Made by a program: the position numbers and the translations under genes. From an uncultured bacterium (GTDB taxonomy: Bacteria > Bacillota_I > Bacilli_A > RFN20 > CAG-826), in the NCBI GenBank assembly GCA_949290395.1, contig CASERQ010000002.1:194727-258726 (forward strand): a stretch of 64,000 nucleotides of DNA. The letters run 5' to 3'. This document shows positions 9,128-20,221 of the stretch, piece by piece. The notes below the pieces were generated by a model that saw only the letters and a program-made list of their open reading frames with translations, was not told the DNA's origin and did not search any database. How positions within the stretch are numbered: the first letter of the stretch is position 1; every line of letters begins with the position of its first letter.

Positions 9128-10387
9128 TTATTCGTAATATTCGAATTCAAAATCGGCAATCTTAACAGTATCTCCTGTTTGAGCACCGATTTCATGGAGT
9201 TTTTGATCAACCCCAATTTTATTTAAGTAGGTTAAAAGTCTTAACATTCCTTCATCGGTTGAAATGTTAATAAGGTTATAAGTTCTGATAACTCTATCAC
9301 CAACAATTTCGTAGTAGCCTTCTTTTTTCTTAACAATATCAAAAATCTTTTCTTCTTCATCAAGATTAAAGACTTCTTCTTTATCTTCTTCACTATAAAC
9401 TGGCCAAATAGGAGCGTCTTTTAAAAGATCTTTAGCTTTATATAAAACTCTATCTAAGTTTTCTTCAGTTATACAAGAAATTGGAATGACTTCTTTTTGA
9501 ACTTGCTTTTTAAATTCTTCAAGTTTTTCTTCGCTTCCTTCTTCATCCATTTTAGACGCAACAATAATTTCTGGTCTATCAAGAAGATGCATACCATAAT
9601 TTTTAAGTTCTTCTTTAATATCAAGATAATCTTGGTAAGGATTTTCACTAGACATATCCACCATATGAATCAAGACTCTACATCTTTCGATGTGTCTTAA
9701 AAACATTAAGCCTAGCCCTTTTCCAAGATGCGCGCCTTTAATTAATCCTGGCATATCAGCGATAACAAAGCTCTCATCTTCAACTTTAGCAACACCTAAA
9801 TTTGGAACAATAGTTGTAAAAGCATAATCTCCAATTTCAGCCTTACAATTTGTAACGCAACTTATAAAAGTTGATTTTCCAGCATTTGGTAAGCCAATTA
9901 CACCAACATCAGCTAAAAGTTTTAACTCTAAAATAAGTCTTTTTCTTTCGCCAGGCAAACCATTTTCAGCAATTTTTGGACATTTATTGCGTGATGATTT
10001 AAAAGCAGAGTTTCCTCTTCCGCCTCTTCCACCTTTACAAATAAGATAAGTCTGACCAACTTCTTTAAAATCACAAATAAATTGGTGATTTTCTTCTAAA
10101 AAAACAACAGTACCGATTGGTAGATCAATATAAATATCTTCAGCAGCATGACCATATTGGTTTTTGATATCGCCATTTTCGCCATCATCAGCGATAAAAG
10201 TTCTTGAATGACGGTAATTAACTAAAGTTGTTGTGGTTTTTGAGCATCTTAAATAAACGGAACCGCCTCTTCCGCCATTTCCGCCTGCTGGACCACCTTT
10301 AGGAACGCCTCTTTCCCTTCTAAAGGCAATACGTCCATCTCCACCTTTTCCACTTCTAACTTCAATAATCGCTCTATCAATAAACAT
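9128..10387 (-). CDS. obg: Ribosome-assembly GTPase Obg/CgtA
   Basis: Essential GTPase for 50S maturation. An N-terminal glycine-rich Obg fold (VRSGKGGDG, GGNGGRGGSVYL) is followed by the G domain: G1 GLPNAGKST near 167, G3 DMPGLIKGAH near 212, G4 ASKMD near 285. A C-terminal OCT domain ends the protein. I place the start at 10387 (MFIDRAIIEV), 12 codons inside the longest frame. AAAGGA lies 10-16 nt upstream of it and the family begins here. The resulting 419 aa is normal. A strong hairpin (10410-10438) separates it from rpmA. Confidence 0.96.
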   Translation of the reverse strand: MFIDRAIIEVRSGKGGDGRIAFRRERGVPKGGPAGGNGGRGGSVYLRCSKTTTTLVNYRHSRTFIADDGENGDIKNQYGHAAEDIYIDLPIGTVVFLEENHQFICDFKEVGQTYLICKGGRGGRGNSAFKSSRNKCPKIAENGLPGERKRLILELKLLADVGVIGLPNAGKSTFISCVTNCKAEIGDYAFTTIVPNLGVAKVEDESFVIADMPGLIKGAHLGKGLGLMFLRHIERCRVLIHMVDMSSENPYQDYLDIKEELKNYGMHLLDRPEIIVASKMDEEGSEEKLEEFKKQVQKEVIPISCITEENLDRVLYKAKDLLKDAPIWPVYSEEDKEEVFNLDEEEKIFDIVKKKEGYYEIVGDRVIRTYNLINISTDEGMLRLLTYLNKIGVDQKLHEIGAQTGDTVKIADFEFEYYE

Positions 10388-10409
10388 AAAAAATTGTTCC
10401 TTTAAAAGA

Positions 10410-10438
10410 AAATCACCTGTCAAAGAAACAGATGATTT
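10410..10438 (-). terminator. Stem-loop between rpmA and obg
   Basis: Inverted repeat with 11-nt arms (10410-10420 and 10428-10438), one G-U pair when read as RNA, and a 7-nt loop. It is followed on the minus strand by TTTCTTTT. It has the form of an intrinsic terminator or attenuator 8 nt after the rpmA stop. It could lower obg expression relative to the ribosomal proteins or act as a processing site. Confidence 0.6.
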
Positions 10439-10445
10439 AATTCAC

Positions 10446-10745
10446 TTAAGCAGCAACTTCGTATACGCTAACACGTTTTCTATTTTTGCCAACTCTTTCG
10501 TATTTAACAATACCAGCTTTTGTAGCAAAAATTGTATCATCACTACCCTTTTTGGTATTAACACCAGGATAGATTCTTGTTCCGCGTTGTCTATAAATAA
10601 TCATTCCTGCTTTACAAAATTGACCATCGCTTCTTTTAGCACCGAGTCTACGACCAGCAGAATCTCTACCGTTTTTAGTACTACCGACACCTTTATGAGA
10701 TGCGAATAATTGTAAATCAAGTTTAAAACTTAAACACATAAACAT
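10446..10745 (-). CDS. rpmA: 50S ribosomal protein L27 with cleavable N-terminal extension
   Basis: Large-subunit protein whose N-terminus reaches the peptidyl transferase centre. The core [14 protein letters not shown] is canonical. Ahead of it is a Firmicute-type extension ending LDLQLFA, which matches the LQ(L/F)FA site cut by the protease Prp to expose the mature N-terminus. The prp gene is immediately upstream. Two ATGs (10745 and 10739) share an AAAGGAAG ribosome site and either could be used. The product is 99 aa or 97 aa before processing. Confidence 0.97.
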   Translation of the reverse strand: MFMCLSFKLDLQLFASHKGVGSTKNGRDSAGRRLGAKRSDGQFCKAGMIIYRQRGTRIYPGVNTKKGSDDTIFATKAGIVKYERVGKNRKRVSVYEVAA

Positions 10746-10754
10746 TCTTCCTTT

Positions 10755-11063
10755 CTACATTTTTTTAGAAACTTTCAAGTAAGATGAATAAGATTCTTCG
10801 ATAGTTTTTAATTGAATAATAATTGTTCTCATTACAATTTCATCTTGTTCCGTTATTTTATCCAAAGTATCAATCGCGAGATTTCCACTTTCGATTTTAA
10901 TATCGTAATTTGAATGATTTTCTAATGCGTTACAACCACCAACAAGTATTGCGCTAACTGCACTGCAGACAATATCTTTACCTTTTTGAGCAAATAAAGC
11001 ATGTCCTTGTGCTTCAATTTTTATAATCTTACTGTCTTTTTCTAAAAAACTGATTTTAATCAT
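10755..11063 (-). CDS. prp: Ribosomal-processing cysteine protease Prp (YsxB family)
   Basis: Cysteine protease that removes the N-terminal extension of L27 during ribosome assembly. The catalytic His is in GHALFA near residue 22 and the Cys in DIVCSAVSAI near 34, the spacing expected for the family. The length (102 aa) is typical. It starts directly after the rplU stop (TAA then ATG, no gap) and precedes rpmA, the conserved rplU-prp-rpmA order. The target motif is present in the neighbouring L27, so the pair is functionally coherent. Confidence 0.93.
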   Translation of the reverse strand: MIKISFLEKDSKIIKIEAQGHALFAQKGKDIVCSAVSAILVGGCNALENHSNYDIKIESGNLAIDTLDKITEQDEIVMRTIIIQLKTIEESYSSYLKVSKKM

Positions 11064-11375
11064 TTACTTTGAATTAATACTTGTAATTGTTAAGCAAGTA
11101 TATGGTTGTCTGTGTCCGATATGTTTATGATAAGTAGTTTTTGCTTTGTACTTATAAACATGGATTTTTTTGCCTAAACCTTGCTTTTCAACTTTTGCGA
11201 CAACTGTAGCACCTTCAATTGTTGGGTTACCAGTGATTACTTTTTTGTCACTAATTAAAAGGACATCTTTAAAAGTGTAATCAGCACCAGTTTCTACATC
11301 GAGCTTTTCAACGTAGATCTTTTGGCCAACTTCAACCTTGAGTTGCTTACCGCCAGTTAAAATTATAGCGTACAT
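11064..11375 (-). CDS. rplU: 50S ribosomal protein L21
   Basis: Large-subunit protein that binds 23S rRNA. The N-terminus [18 protein letters not shown] and the C-terminal [19 protein letters not shown] are characteristic; 103 aa is normal. A GGAGGC ribosome site precedes the ATG. It heads the rplU-prp-rpmA unit behind a roughly 110-nt structured leader and a clear promoter. Confidence 0.96.
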   Translation of the reverse strand: MYAIILTGGKQLKVEVGQKIYVEKLDVETGADYTFKDVLLISDKKVITGNPTIEGATVVAKVEKQGLGKKIHVYKYKAKTTYHKHIGHRQPYTCLTITSINSK

Positions 11376-11485
11376 TAATATAAGCCTCCGTTTTTTTAAT
11401 AATTACTCGCTCGTAAGGTAATTTCTGAAGAAATTTTAGTGACCTTTTTAATGCGGTTGTATCAAAAAATAGGGATACAACGCTA
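11376..11485 (-). ncRNA. Structured rplU mRNA leader (probable L21 leader)
   Basis: About 110 nt between the promoter and rplU with two inverted repeats: TTGTATC/GATACAA (11457-11463 and 11474-11480) and AATTTC/GAAATT (11420-11425 and 11430-11435). Position, length and gene fit the Firmicute L21 autoregulatory leader, but I could not match a covariance model. Confidence 0.45.
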
Positions 11486-11487
11486 TT

Positions 11488-11515
11488 AGTATACTCTTTT
11501 TAAAACAATTATCAA
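11488..11515 (-). promoter_or_regulatory. Promoter of rplU-prp-rpmA
   Basis: TTGATA (11510-11515) and TATACT (11488-11493) on the minus strand with a 16-nt spacer. It is the best promoter-like sequence in this gap and sits just upstream of the structured leader. Confidence 0.65.
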
Positions 11516-11552
11516 GAAATAAATTCTTTGCTAGAAAGGAAGAAACCTCATT

Positions 11553-11738
11553 CTACTTCCAGACGAATTTATATCCTCCAGGAAGTTGGATTGTTCCATC
11601 ATCAGTGTAGAAAAGCTTATAAATTGCAACCGCTACTAAAGCAATCGCCATAATTGCCATTACGGTTGTAAGAGTAATTGCTTCACCACATCGAAGTTGG
11701 GACATCTCTTCGTTTGATAAAGGAATCTTTTCTTCCAT
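11553..11738 (-). CDS. Small single-pass membrane peptide with leader-like N-terminus
   Basis: A 61-aa protein I do not recognise. It has a charged, Glu-rich N-terminus with LSNEEMSQLRCGEA, a hydrophobic helix (about residues 22-43, ITLTTVMAIMAIALVAVAIY) and a short C-terminal tail ending LPGGYKFVWK. The first part resembles the double-glycine leaders of secreted peptides (LSxxEM..IxGG), but here the pair is CG rather than GG. Initiation is strong: AGGAGG lies about 8 nt before the ATG. That AGGAGG is the 3' arm of a hairpin (11748-11773). It stands between valS and rplU on the same strand. No transporter or processing gene is nearby, so a bacteriocin or signal role is only a guess. Confidence 0.75.
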   Translation of the reverse strand: MEEKIPLSNEEMSQLRCGEAITLTTVMAIMAIALVAVAIYKLFYTDDGTIQLPGGYKFVWK

Positions 11739-11747
11739 ATTTAAAAA

Positions 11748-11773
11748 CCTCCTTTCAAATAATACAAAGGAGG
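11748..11773 (-). terminator. Terminator-like hairpin that contains the SD of the 61-aa gene
   Basis: CCTCCTTT and AAAGGAGG (11766-11773 and 11748-11755 on the plus strand) form a perfect 8-bp stem with a 10-nt loop, followed on the minus strand by TTTTT. It would end valS transcription. Its 3' arm is also the ribosome site of the 61-aa gene, so in any read-through RNA that site would be sequestered. Confidence 0.6.
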
Positions 11774-11800
11774 TAATTTAAAATTTTCTTAAAAATAAAT

Positions 11801-14398
<2,598 letters not shown>

Positions 14399-14399
14399 A

Positions 14400-15002
14400 T
14401 TAACCCTCCATAACAGCGTTTAAAACCGTATTTTTAAGCTTTAAAATACTGTTTTTATCGTTTATTGATACTAACAAAGGTGCAAATTTATTAGGATCAA
14501 AATCTAATTTAGATTTTAAATTTTTATAAATTTTTGATCTCATAGACATGTTTAATTTATCGCATTTAGTCATACAAATTACAAAGCGATACTTATAAGA
14601 AATTAAAAATTTATAAAAATCAAAGTCATCATCTGTTGGTTCATGTCTAGAATCAAGCAAAAAGACAACAAGTTTTAAGCTTTTATTGTTATCAAAAAAT
14701 GATTCAATCATTTTTCCATAAAATTCATAGTCAACATCTTTTTTAGATGAAAATCCATAACCAGGACAATCTACTAAATAAAATTTGTCTTCAACAGAAT
14801 AATAATTTAATAATCTAGTGTGTCCTGGTTTAGAACTTGTATGTGCTAAATTCTTATTATTAGTTAAAGCGTTTATTAAACTTGATTTACCAACGTTTGA
14901 TTTACCAACAAAAAGCACCGAGGAATTATATTCCCCTGGTGCTTCTTTTACATCAACTATACTTTTAATAAACTTTGCTTTAGTTAAATAATAATTTTCC
15001 AT
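14400..15002 (-). CDS. engB: Ribosome biogenesis GTPase EngB/YsxC
   Basis: TRAFAC GTPase needed for 50S assembly. G1 is GKSNVGKSSLINAL near 33-46, G2 is the Thr in SSKPGHTRLLNYY, G3 is DCPGYGFS near 74, and G4 is TKCDK near 145. The 200-aa length is normal. The gene lies 2 nt after lon and 1 nt before valS. The lon-engB pairing is conserved in Bacillus relatives, supporting the call. Confidence 0.95.
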   Translation of the reverse strand: MENYYLTKAKFIKSIVDVKEAPGEYNSSVLFVGKSNVGKSSLINALTNNKNLAHTSSKPGHTRLLNYYSVEDKFYLVDCPGYGFSSKKDVDYEFYGKMIESFFDNNKSLKLVVFLLDSRHEPTDDDFDFYKFLISYKYRFVICMTKCDKLNMSMRSKIYKNLKSKLDFDPNKFAPLLVSINDKNSILKLKNTVLNAVMEG

Positions 15003-15004
15003 TC

Positions 15005-17338
15005 TTATTTAAATAGAACCTTAACAGCATCGTCTACATTCTTCATGTAAACAATTTTTAATTTTTCTGTTACTTCTTTAGGTAATTCGCTAACGTTATG
15101 TTTATTTCCGTCAGGAATAATAATCTTTTTAATGCCACTTCTCATTGCAGCCAAAGATTTTTCTCTTAATCCGCCAATAGGAAGCGCGTTTCCTCTCAAA
15201 GTAACTTCACCAGTCATTGCAATATCTCCACTTACAGGTGTTTTGCTCAATGCACTAATAATTGCACAAGTAATTGCAACGCCTGCACTTGGTCCGTCTT
15301 TTGGAATTGCACCCTCTGGTACGTGAATATGAATATCAACTTTATCAAATAAATCTTTATCGATGTTATATTTTTCAGCGTTTGCTTTAACATAGTCTAA
15401 AGCAATTTCGCAGCTTTCTTTCATAACATCGCCAAGTTTACCTGTTAAAATGAGTTTTCCTTTACCAGCAAAGTAATTGACTTCAATTGGTAAGATGTCT
15501 CCACCATATTCGGTATAAGCTAAGCCTGTTACGACTCCAACTTGTTTACCTTTTTCTTTAGCAGTTGAATCAAAAGGCTCAACTCCTAAGTATTTGATAA
15601 CGTCATCTTTAGTAATTGTTGAAACAAAGTCTTTTTCGCTATCGCTTTGAACTTTTTCAACAATAACTTTTCTAATAACACTAGCAATATGTCTTTCAAG
15701 ATCTCTAACACCAGCTTCTCTTGTATATCTATCTATAATATAAAAGATGCTTTCATCGGTGAAAGTTACTGAATTTGGCATTAAACCATTAACTTCAAGT
15801 TGCTTTTTGATTAAGAAATCTTTTGCAATATGAAGTTTATCAATGGCTGTATAACTTGGAACATGAATTAATTCAAGTCTATCAAGTAAAGGTGCTGGAA
15901 TGTTTTCAATATTATTTGCGGTGCAAATAAATAAAACATTGCTTAAATCGTAATTTACTTCTAAATAGTTATCATTAAATTCCTTATTTTGTTCAGGATC
16001 TAATACTTCTAAAAGCGCACTACTTGGATCGCCTTTAAATGAATCTCTACCAAGTTTATCTACTTCATCGAGCAAGAAAACTGGATTATTAACCTTAACT
16101 TTTCTTAAAGAATTAATAATTCTTCCAGGTCTAGAACCAACATATGTTCTTCTATGACCTCTAATTTCTGCTTCATCACTGACACCACCTAAAGAACATT
16201 TAATAAATTTTCTTCCTAAGGCACGAGCGATGGAACGAGAAAGGGATGTTTTACCACATCCTGGTGGCCCATAAAAACATAAAATTGGAGCTTTAAGATT
16301 ACCCTTAAACTTTTTAACGCAAAGATATTCGATAATTCTTTCTTTTACTTTTAAAAGACCGTAGTGATCTTCATCAAGCACAGCTTTCGCATGATTTATA
16401 TCATTATCGTCTTCAGTTTGTTCAAACCATGGGACAGATAATGCGATATCGATATAATCTTGGATTAAACTTGCTTCAAGGGAACCTTGAGGCATCATTT
16501 CTTTACGTTTTAATTCATCCTTAATTTTAGTTTTAACTTCTTCAGGATAAGGTTGGGAATCTAATTTATTTATAATTGAACTTGAATCTTTTGTTACATC
16601 TTCTCCAAGTTCTTTCTTAATTGCTCTAAGTTTTTCTCTTAAAAGATACTCTTTTTGAGCTTTATCTGTATTTTCTTGCACAGTTTTCATGATTTTTCTA
16701 TCAATCGCATTAAGCTCATCAATTTGATTTAAAAGAAGTAAAATTTTCATTAAACGGTCGTTAATTGTTTTTGCTTCTAATAAATCTTGCTTATCTTTTG
16801 GAGAAACTGAAAGTCTTTCAGATAAATAGTAACTTAATTCTTGTGCGCCAATTCCTTTTGAAAGTTGCTCAGCAACACCTTGTCCGCTTCCTCTAAAGAA
16901 ATTATCAAGTCCGCTCTCTTGAACTTTTTTAATGATGTTTGTAATTAAACTCATTTCTTCTTTGCTATCACCACTTACATCAGGTAATAATGAGCACGAG
17001 CCATAAAAAACACCATCACAAATATCTATAGAGTTAATTTTGATTCTAAGTGAAGCATTAAGTTTCACTCTGAATCCGTATTTTACTTTTTCAACATTTG
17101 TAATTTTGCTGATAACAGCAACATCATATATATCATCGAAAGATTCGATCTTATCTGCTTCGATATTCTTTTGAGAAACTAAAGCAACATAAGAATCGAA
17201 TTTTTCGGTTGATTGAGAAATTGCGTCAGCAGAAAATTTTCTTTCTACTGATAAAGTAACTTGTGAATCAGGATATCCTACATATCCTCTTGTAATAACT
17301 AAAGGTAATTCAAAAATTTCGTTTTCGGAAAAATTCAT
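15005..17338 (-). CDS. lon: ATP-dependent protease Lon
   Basis: Cytosolic AAA+ protease that degrades damaged and regulatory proteins. It has an N-terminal substrate domain, a central coiled coil, and Walker A GPPGCGKTSLS near residue 355. Walker B is VFLLDEVDKL. The Ser-Lys proteolytic domain has the catalytic Ser in PKDGPSAGVAI near 680 and a catalytic Lys in LREKSLAA. At 777 aa it is a full-length LonA. A GGAGG ribosome site lies in the 32-nt gap behind tig. Confidence 0.96.
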   Translation of the reverse strand: MNFSENEIFELPLVITRGYVGYPDSQVTLSVERKFSADAISQSTEKFDSYVALVSQKNIEADKIESFDDIYDVAVISKITNVEKVKYGFRVKLNASLRIKINSIDICDGVFYGSCSLLPDVSGDSKEEMSLITNIIKKVQESGLDNFFRGSGQGVAEQLSKGIGAQELSYYLSERLSVSPKDKQDLLEAKTINDRLMKILLLLNQIDELNAIDRKIMKTVQENTDKAQKEYLLREKLRAIKKELGEDVTKDSSSIINKLDSQPYPEEVKTKIKDELKRKEMMPQGSLEASLIQDYIDIALSVPWFEQTEDDNDINHAKAVLDEDHYGLLKVKERIIEYLCVKKFKGNLKAPILCFYGPPGCGKTSLSRSIARALGRKFIKCSLGGVSDEAEIRGHRRTYVGSRPGRIINSLRKVKVNNPVFLLDEVDKLGRDSFKGDPSSALLEVLDPEQNKEFNDNYLEVNYDLSNVLFICTANNIENIPAPLLDRLELIHVPSYTAIDKLHIAKDFLIKKQLEVNGLMPNSVTFTDESIFYIIDRYTREAGVRDLERHIASVIRKVIVEKVQSDSEKDFVSTITKDDVIKYLGVEPFDSTAKEKGKQVGVVTGLAYTEYGGDILPIEVNYFAGKGKLILTGKLGDVMKESCEIALDYVKANAEKYNIDKDLFDKVDIHIHVPEGAIPKDGPSAGVAITCAIISALSKTPVSGDIAMTGEVTLRGNALPIGGLREKSLAAMRSGIKKIIIPDGNKHNVSELPKEVTEKLKIVYMKNVDDAVKVLFK

Positions 17339-17370
17339 TAAAATCGACTACCTCCTTTTTAAAAATTTAG

Positions 17371-18795
17371 TTATTTATTTTCTTCACTAACTTCTTTCTT
17401 TGTAGTTTTAGTTGATTTTTTAGTTGTTGAAGTCTTTTTAGCTCTTGGTTTCTTTTCTTTTACTTCAGTTTTTCCTTCTTCAGTTTTTGCTTCTTCAACT
17501 TTGTTTTCTTCTTTAACTTCTGGAATGTTGTTAGCACGAATAAATCTAACGATCTTGTTTTCCAATAATGAATTTAAAACTTGAGCTTCGTTGTTTTTAT
17601 AGATGTTTTTGATTTGATCAACTGGCATATTGTATGTTTTTGCTAATTGATTGTAATAGTCATCGAGTTCCGCTCTTGAGATAACTAATTTTTCTTCTTG
17701 AGCAATTTGTTGAAGGACTAAGTATTGAGTTAATCTGTTTTTAGCTTCAACTTTGAAGTTTTCATCTAATTTTTCATCACTCATACCAGTGATTTCTTTA
17801 TATTGCTCATAAGTTAAACCATTACTGGAGATTTGATTAATTGTATCTTGTTTGATTGAATTTGCTTCTTGTTCTAAGACTTTGTCACCAATTTCAACAG
17901 TAGCATTTGCAATAATTTGATTTAAGATTTTGTTGAATTGATCTTGTCTTGCTTCGTTATCAAGTCTATTTTGGACAAGTTTAGCTTCATAATCTTTAAA
18001 TTCTTCAACTGTTTTAACGTTTTCTAAATTTAAAGTTGAAACAAATTCTTCATTGAGTTCTGGTTTTTTCTTTGTTTTGATTTCGTGAACCATACAAACG
18101 AATTTTGCTTCTTTACCAGCTAAATCTTTAACATATTGTTCTGGGAAAGTAACAATAACATCTTTTTTAGTTTCGCTTGTAACGCCGACTAATTGATCTT
18201 CGAATCCAGGAATAAATTGATTTGAACCTAAGACTAATGAATAGTTGTCAGCACTTCCGCCATCGAATTCTTTACCATCAATGTAACCTTTGAAATCAAA
18301 GACGACTGTATCGCCCATTTCAGCAGCGCCATCTTTAAGTACTAAATCTGAATTGTCTTCTAAGACATGTTCGATTTGTTCTTCGATTTCTTTCTTTGTA
18401 GCTTTTTTAGTTTCTAATGGAATGTTGATGTCTTTGTATTGTCCAAGTTTGACTTCTGGAACAACTGTAACTGTGAAGACAACTGTAAATCCATTATCAT
18501 CAAGCTTTGTAATGTTAACTTCTGGGCTTGTGAATGGTCTTAAGTTATGTTCATTAATTGCTGCGCTATAAGCTGCAGGTAATGCTTCATTAATTGATTG
18601 ATTTAATAAATCATTTGGATTAATTCTTTTTCTTGCAAGTTCAATTGGAGCTTTTCCTTCTCTGAAACCTTCAACTTTAACTTTGCTTGCAAGTTTCTTT
18701 AAAGCTTTATTTTGAGCTTCAGTCCAAGCTTCCTTTTCAACAGTAGCTTCAATTTCAAAAATTGAATTACCTTTGTTAGTTAATTTTGTACTCAT
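17371..18795 (-). CDS. tig: Trigger factor (ribosome-bound chaperone, peptidyl-prolyl isomerase)
   Basis: Binds the ribosome exit and folds nascent chains. The ribosome-binding signature GFREGKAPIELARKRI is near residues 40-55, the FKBP domain (VVFDFKGYIDGKEFDGG) near 165-185, and the C-terminal chaperone domain follows. At 474 aa it is longer than usual (~430). The extra is a low-complexity tail rich in Lys, Glu and Thr (about 432-474), suggestive of electrostatic contacts with rRNA (inference). The ATG at 18795 has GGAGG upstream and a clear promoter. First gene of tig-lon-engB-valS. Confidence 0.95.
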   Translation of the reverse strand: MSTKLTNKGNSIFEIEATVEKEAWTEAQNKALKKLASKVKVEGFREGKAPIELARKRINPNDLLNQSINEALPAAYSAAINEHNLRPFTSPEVNITKLDDNGFTVVFTVTVVPEVKLGQYKDINIPLETKKATKKEIEEQIEHVLEDNSDLVLKDGAAEMGDTVVFDFKGYIDGKEFDGGSADNYSLVLGSNQFIPGFEDQLVGVTSETKKDVIVTFPEQYVKDLAGKEAKFVCMVHEIKTKKKPELNEEFVSTLNLENVKTVEEFKDYEAKLVQNRLDNEARQDQFNKILNQIIANATVEIGDKVLEQEANSIKQDTINQISSNGLTYEQYKEITGMSDEKLDENFKVEAKNRLTQYLVLQQIAQEEKLVISRAELDDYYNQLAKTYNMPVDQIKNIYKNNEAQVLNSLLENKIVRFIRANNIPEVKEENKVEEAKTEEGKTEVKEKKPRAKKTSTTKKSTKTTKKEVSEENK

Positions 18796-18820
18796 TTCTT
18801 TCCTCCGCGTATACCGCTAA

Positions 18821-18850
18821 ATTATACATTAAATAATGTCTTTTAGTAAA
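18821..18850 (-). promoter_or_regulatory. Promoter of tig-lon-engB-valS
   Basis: Perfect TATAAT (18821-18826) with TTTACT (18845-18850) at an 18-nt spacing on the minus strand, 25 nt before the tig ATG. The rest of the 160-nt gap up to 18955 is AT-rich and shows no other gene. Confidence 0.65.
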
Positions 18851-18955
18851 GAAAAACACCATTTAAGCAACCGTAAGAATAATATAAAATTTTTTTCACG
18901 TAAATTAGAGCAATTTATTCACATTTTTTTAACTTAATAAATTTATTTATTAAAT

Positions 18956-19918
18956 TTACGACGACTTACTTGTCAATAAATCCAAAGTACCTTTTAAAAT
19001 TGCCGATATATATTGGTTAATATTAGAGTTGTCACTTGTTACTTTACTTAAAGTTTTTGGTACTTCAACTATTCTATTTAACTCCTTTTGAGCGACTAAA
19101 TAACATGCTTTAAAAAATGTATTAACTTCACCTAAATTTTCAAAGTATTCAGGAATGACATTAATATAGCCAACAGCCGCATAATCAACTATTAAACCAA
19201 ACGCTTCTTTATCCTCTTCAGTTTTGCTTAAATAATCCAAAACTTTGACATATAAGCCATTACTTTTCTCAGCTTTCTCTTTAAGATTTGCCGGCACAAC
19301 CATGAAATATTTCTCATTTTTTAAAAAAGTTATGGCTTTTTTAACTCCAAGTCGAATTAATTGAGACAAAATATAGCCAAAAAATGAGTCAAACTCTGTT
19401 TTGTCATTAAGATAATTAGCGACCTCATTATAAAGAAAATCTAATCTACTTTCGTTTTGATGACCATTGATATAATCAAACGCTTTAGTTATTTCGCTTA
19501 AATTTTCACTTGTTATCATATAAAGCAATTCAAAATTATCTAAAACTACTTCGTTTTTGCTTCTATCAGCAATTTTTTCTCTTAAATAAGGTTCAATGTT
19601 TTTTAAGAAGTTTTGAACTTCGACATCTAAAACTGGAGATTCATAAAAAGGGACCAATTTATTTAATATTTCTGAATATGAGCAATTTGAATCAACCAAA
19701 ATTTCAATAAATAGTTTTATTGTTTCTAGAGGTTTATGAATATATAAAATATCTTGATTTGTCTCATATTCTTCTGTTGCTTCTTTAACTCTTTTAAGAG
19801 CTAAATAACTTTTAATCTTTAAGAATTTCGCATTATAATCCGCAATTAAATCAGCCTTATTAATGACTTCTTCATACTTTTCCTCTCTAAAAAGATCAAG
19901 CAACTCTTTAAAATCCAT
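18956..19918 (-). CDS. Uncharacterised helical-repeat protein
   Basis: A 320-aa soluble protein not assigned to a family. The first ~70 residues (FREEKYEEVINKADLI, FLKIKSYLALKRVKEATEEYE) read like a tetratricopeptide-type helical pair and the rest is also predicted helical. There is no signal peptide or membrane segment. The ATG directly follows the TAG of the uvrC C-terminal frame (TAGATG), so it is co-translated with the mutS2-uvrC unit. A scaffold role is plausible from the repeat character only. Confidence 0.7.
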   Translation of the reverse strand: MDFKELLDLFREEKYEEVINKADLIADYNAKFLKIKSYLALKRVKEATEEYETNQDILYIHKPLETIKLFIEILVDSNCSYSEILNKLVPFYESPVLDVEVQNFLKNIEPYLREKIADRSKNEVVLDNFELLYMITSENLSEITKAFDYINGHQNESRLDFLYNEVANYLNDKTEFDSFFGYILSQLIRLGVKKAITFLKNEKYFMVVPANLKEKAEKSNGLYVKVLDYLSKTEEDKEAFGLIVDYAAVGYINVIPEYFENLGEVNTFFKACYLVAQKELNRIVEVPKTLSKVTSDNSNINQYISAILKGTLDLLTSKSS

Positions 19919-20221
19919 CTAGATTAATCCTTTTATTTTTTCAAATAATTTCTCTGCGCTTTCTTTAGGAACGATTTGTTCTATTTCCTCAATTTTAGCA
20001 TTTTTAAGTTCATTGATTGATGGAAAAGCCTTAATTAATTGTTCTTTTCTTTTTGCTCCAATCCCTGGAACATCGTCGAAAACGCTATTAAATACACTTT
20101 TATTTCTTTTATTGATGTGTGTAGTTATTGCGTAGCGGTGCACTTCATCCTGCATTCTTGTTAGTAATAAAAATAATTTTTTATCATCATCAAGATAATA
20201 TTCATTAAAATTTTCATCCAT
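19919..20221 (-). pseudogene. uvrC: UvrC C-terminal fragment (second frame of split uvrC)
   Basis: 100 codons carrying the UvrC C-terminus: LFLLLTRMQDEVHRYAITTH and the helix-hairpin-helix (DVPGIGAKRKEQLIKAF). It is in the +1 frame relative to the upstream part and overlaps it by 8 nt (ATGGATGA), so it might be re-initiated by coupling. Its first Met lies inside a region that, read further upstream in this frame (KKSSSALMDENF), resembles UvrC sequence just after the KDDKH motif. It lacks the catalytic segment. It could be a C-terminal subunit or simply debris of a frameshifted gene. Confidence 0.75.

Noticed and set aside
10388..10423. Longer N-terminus for Obg
   Set aside because: The extra codons cover the hairpin between rpmA and obg; family homology starts at MFIDRAIIEV with a good ribosome site.
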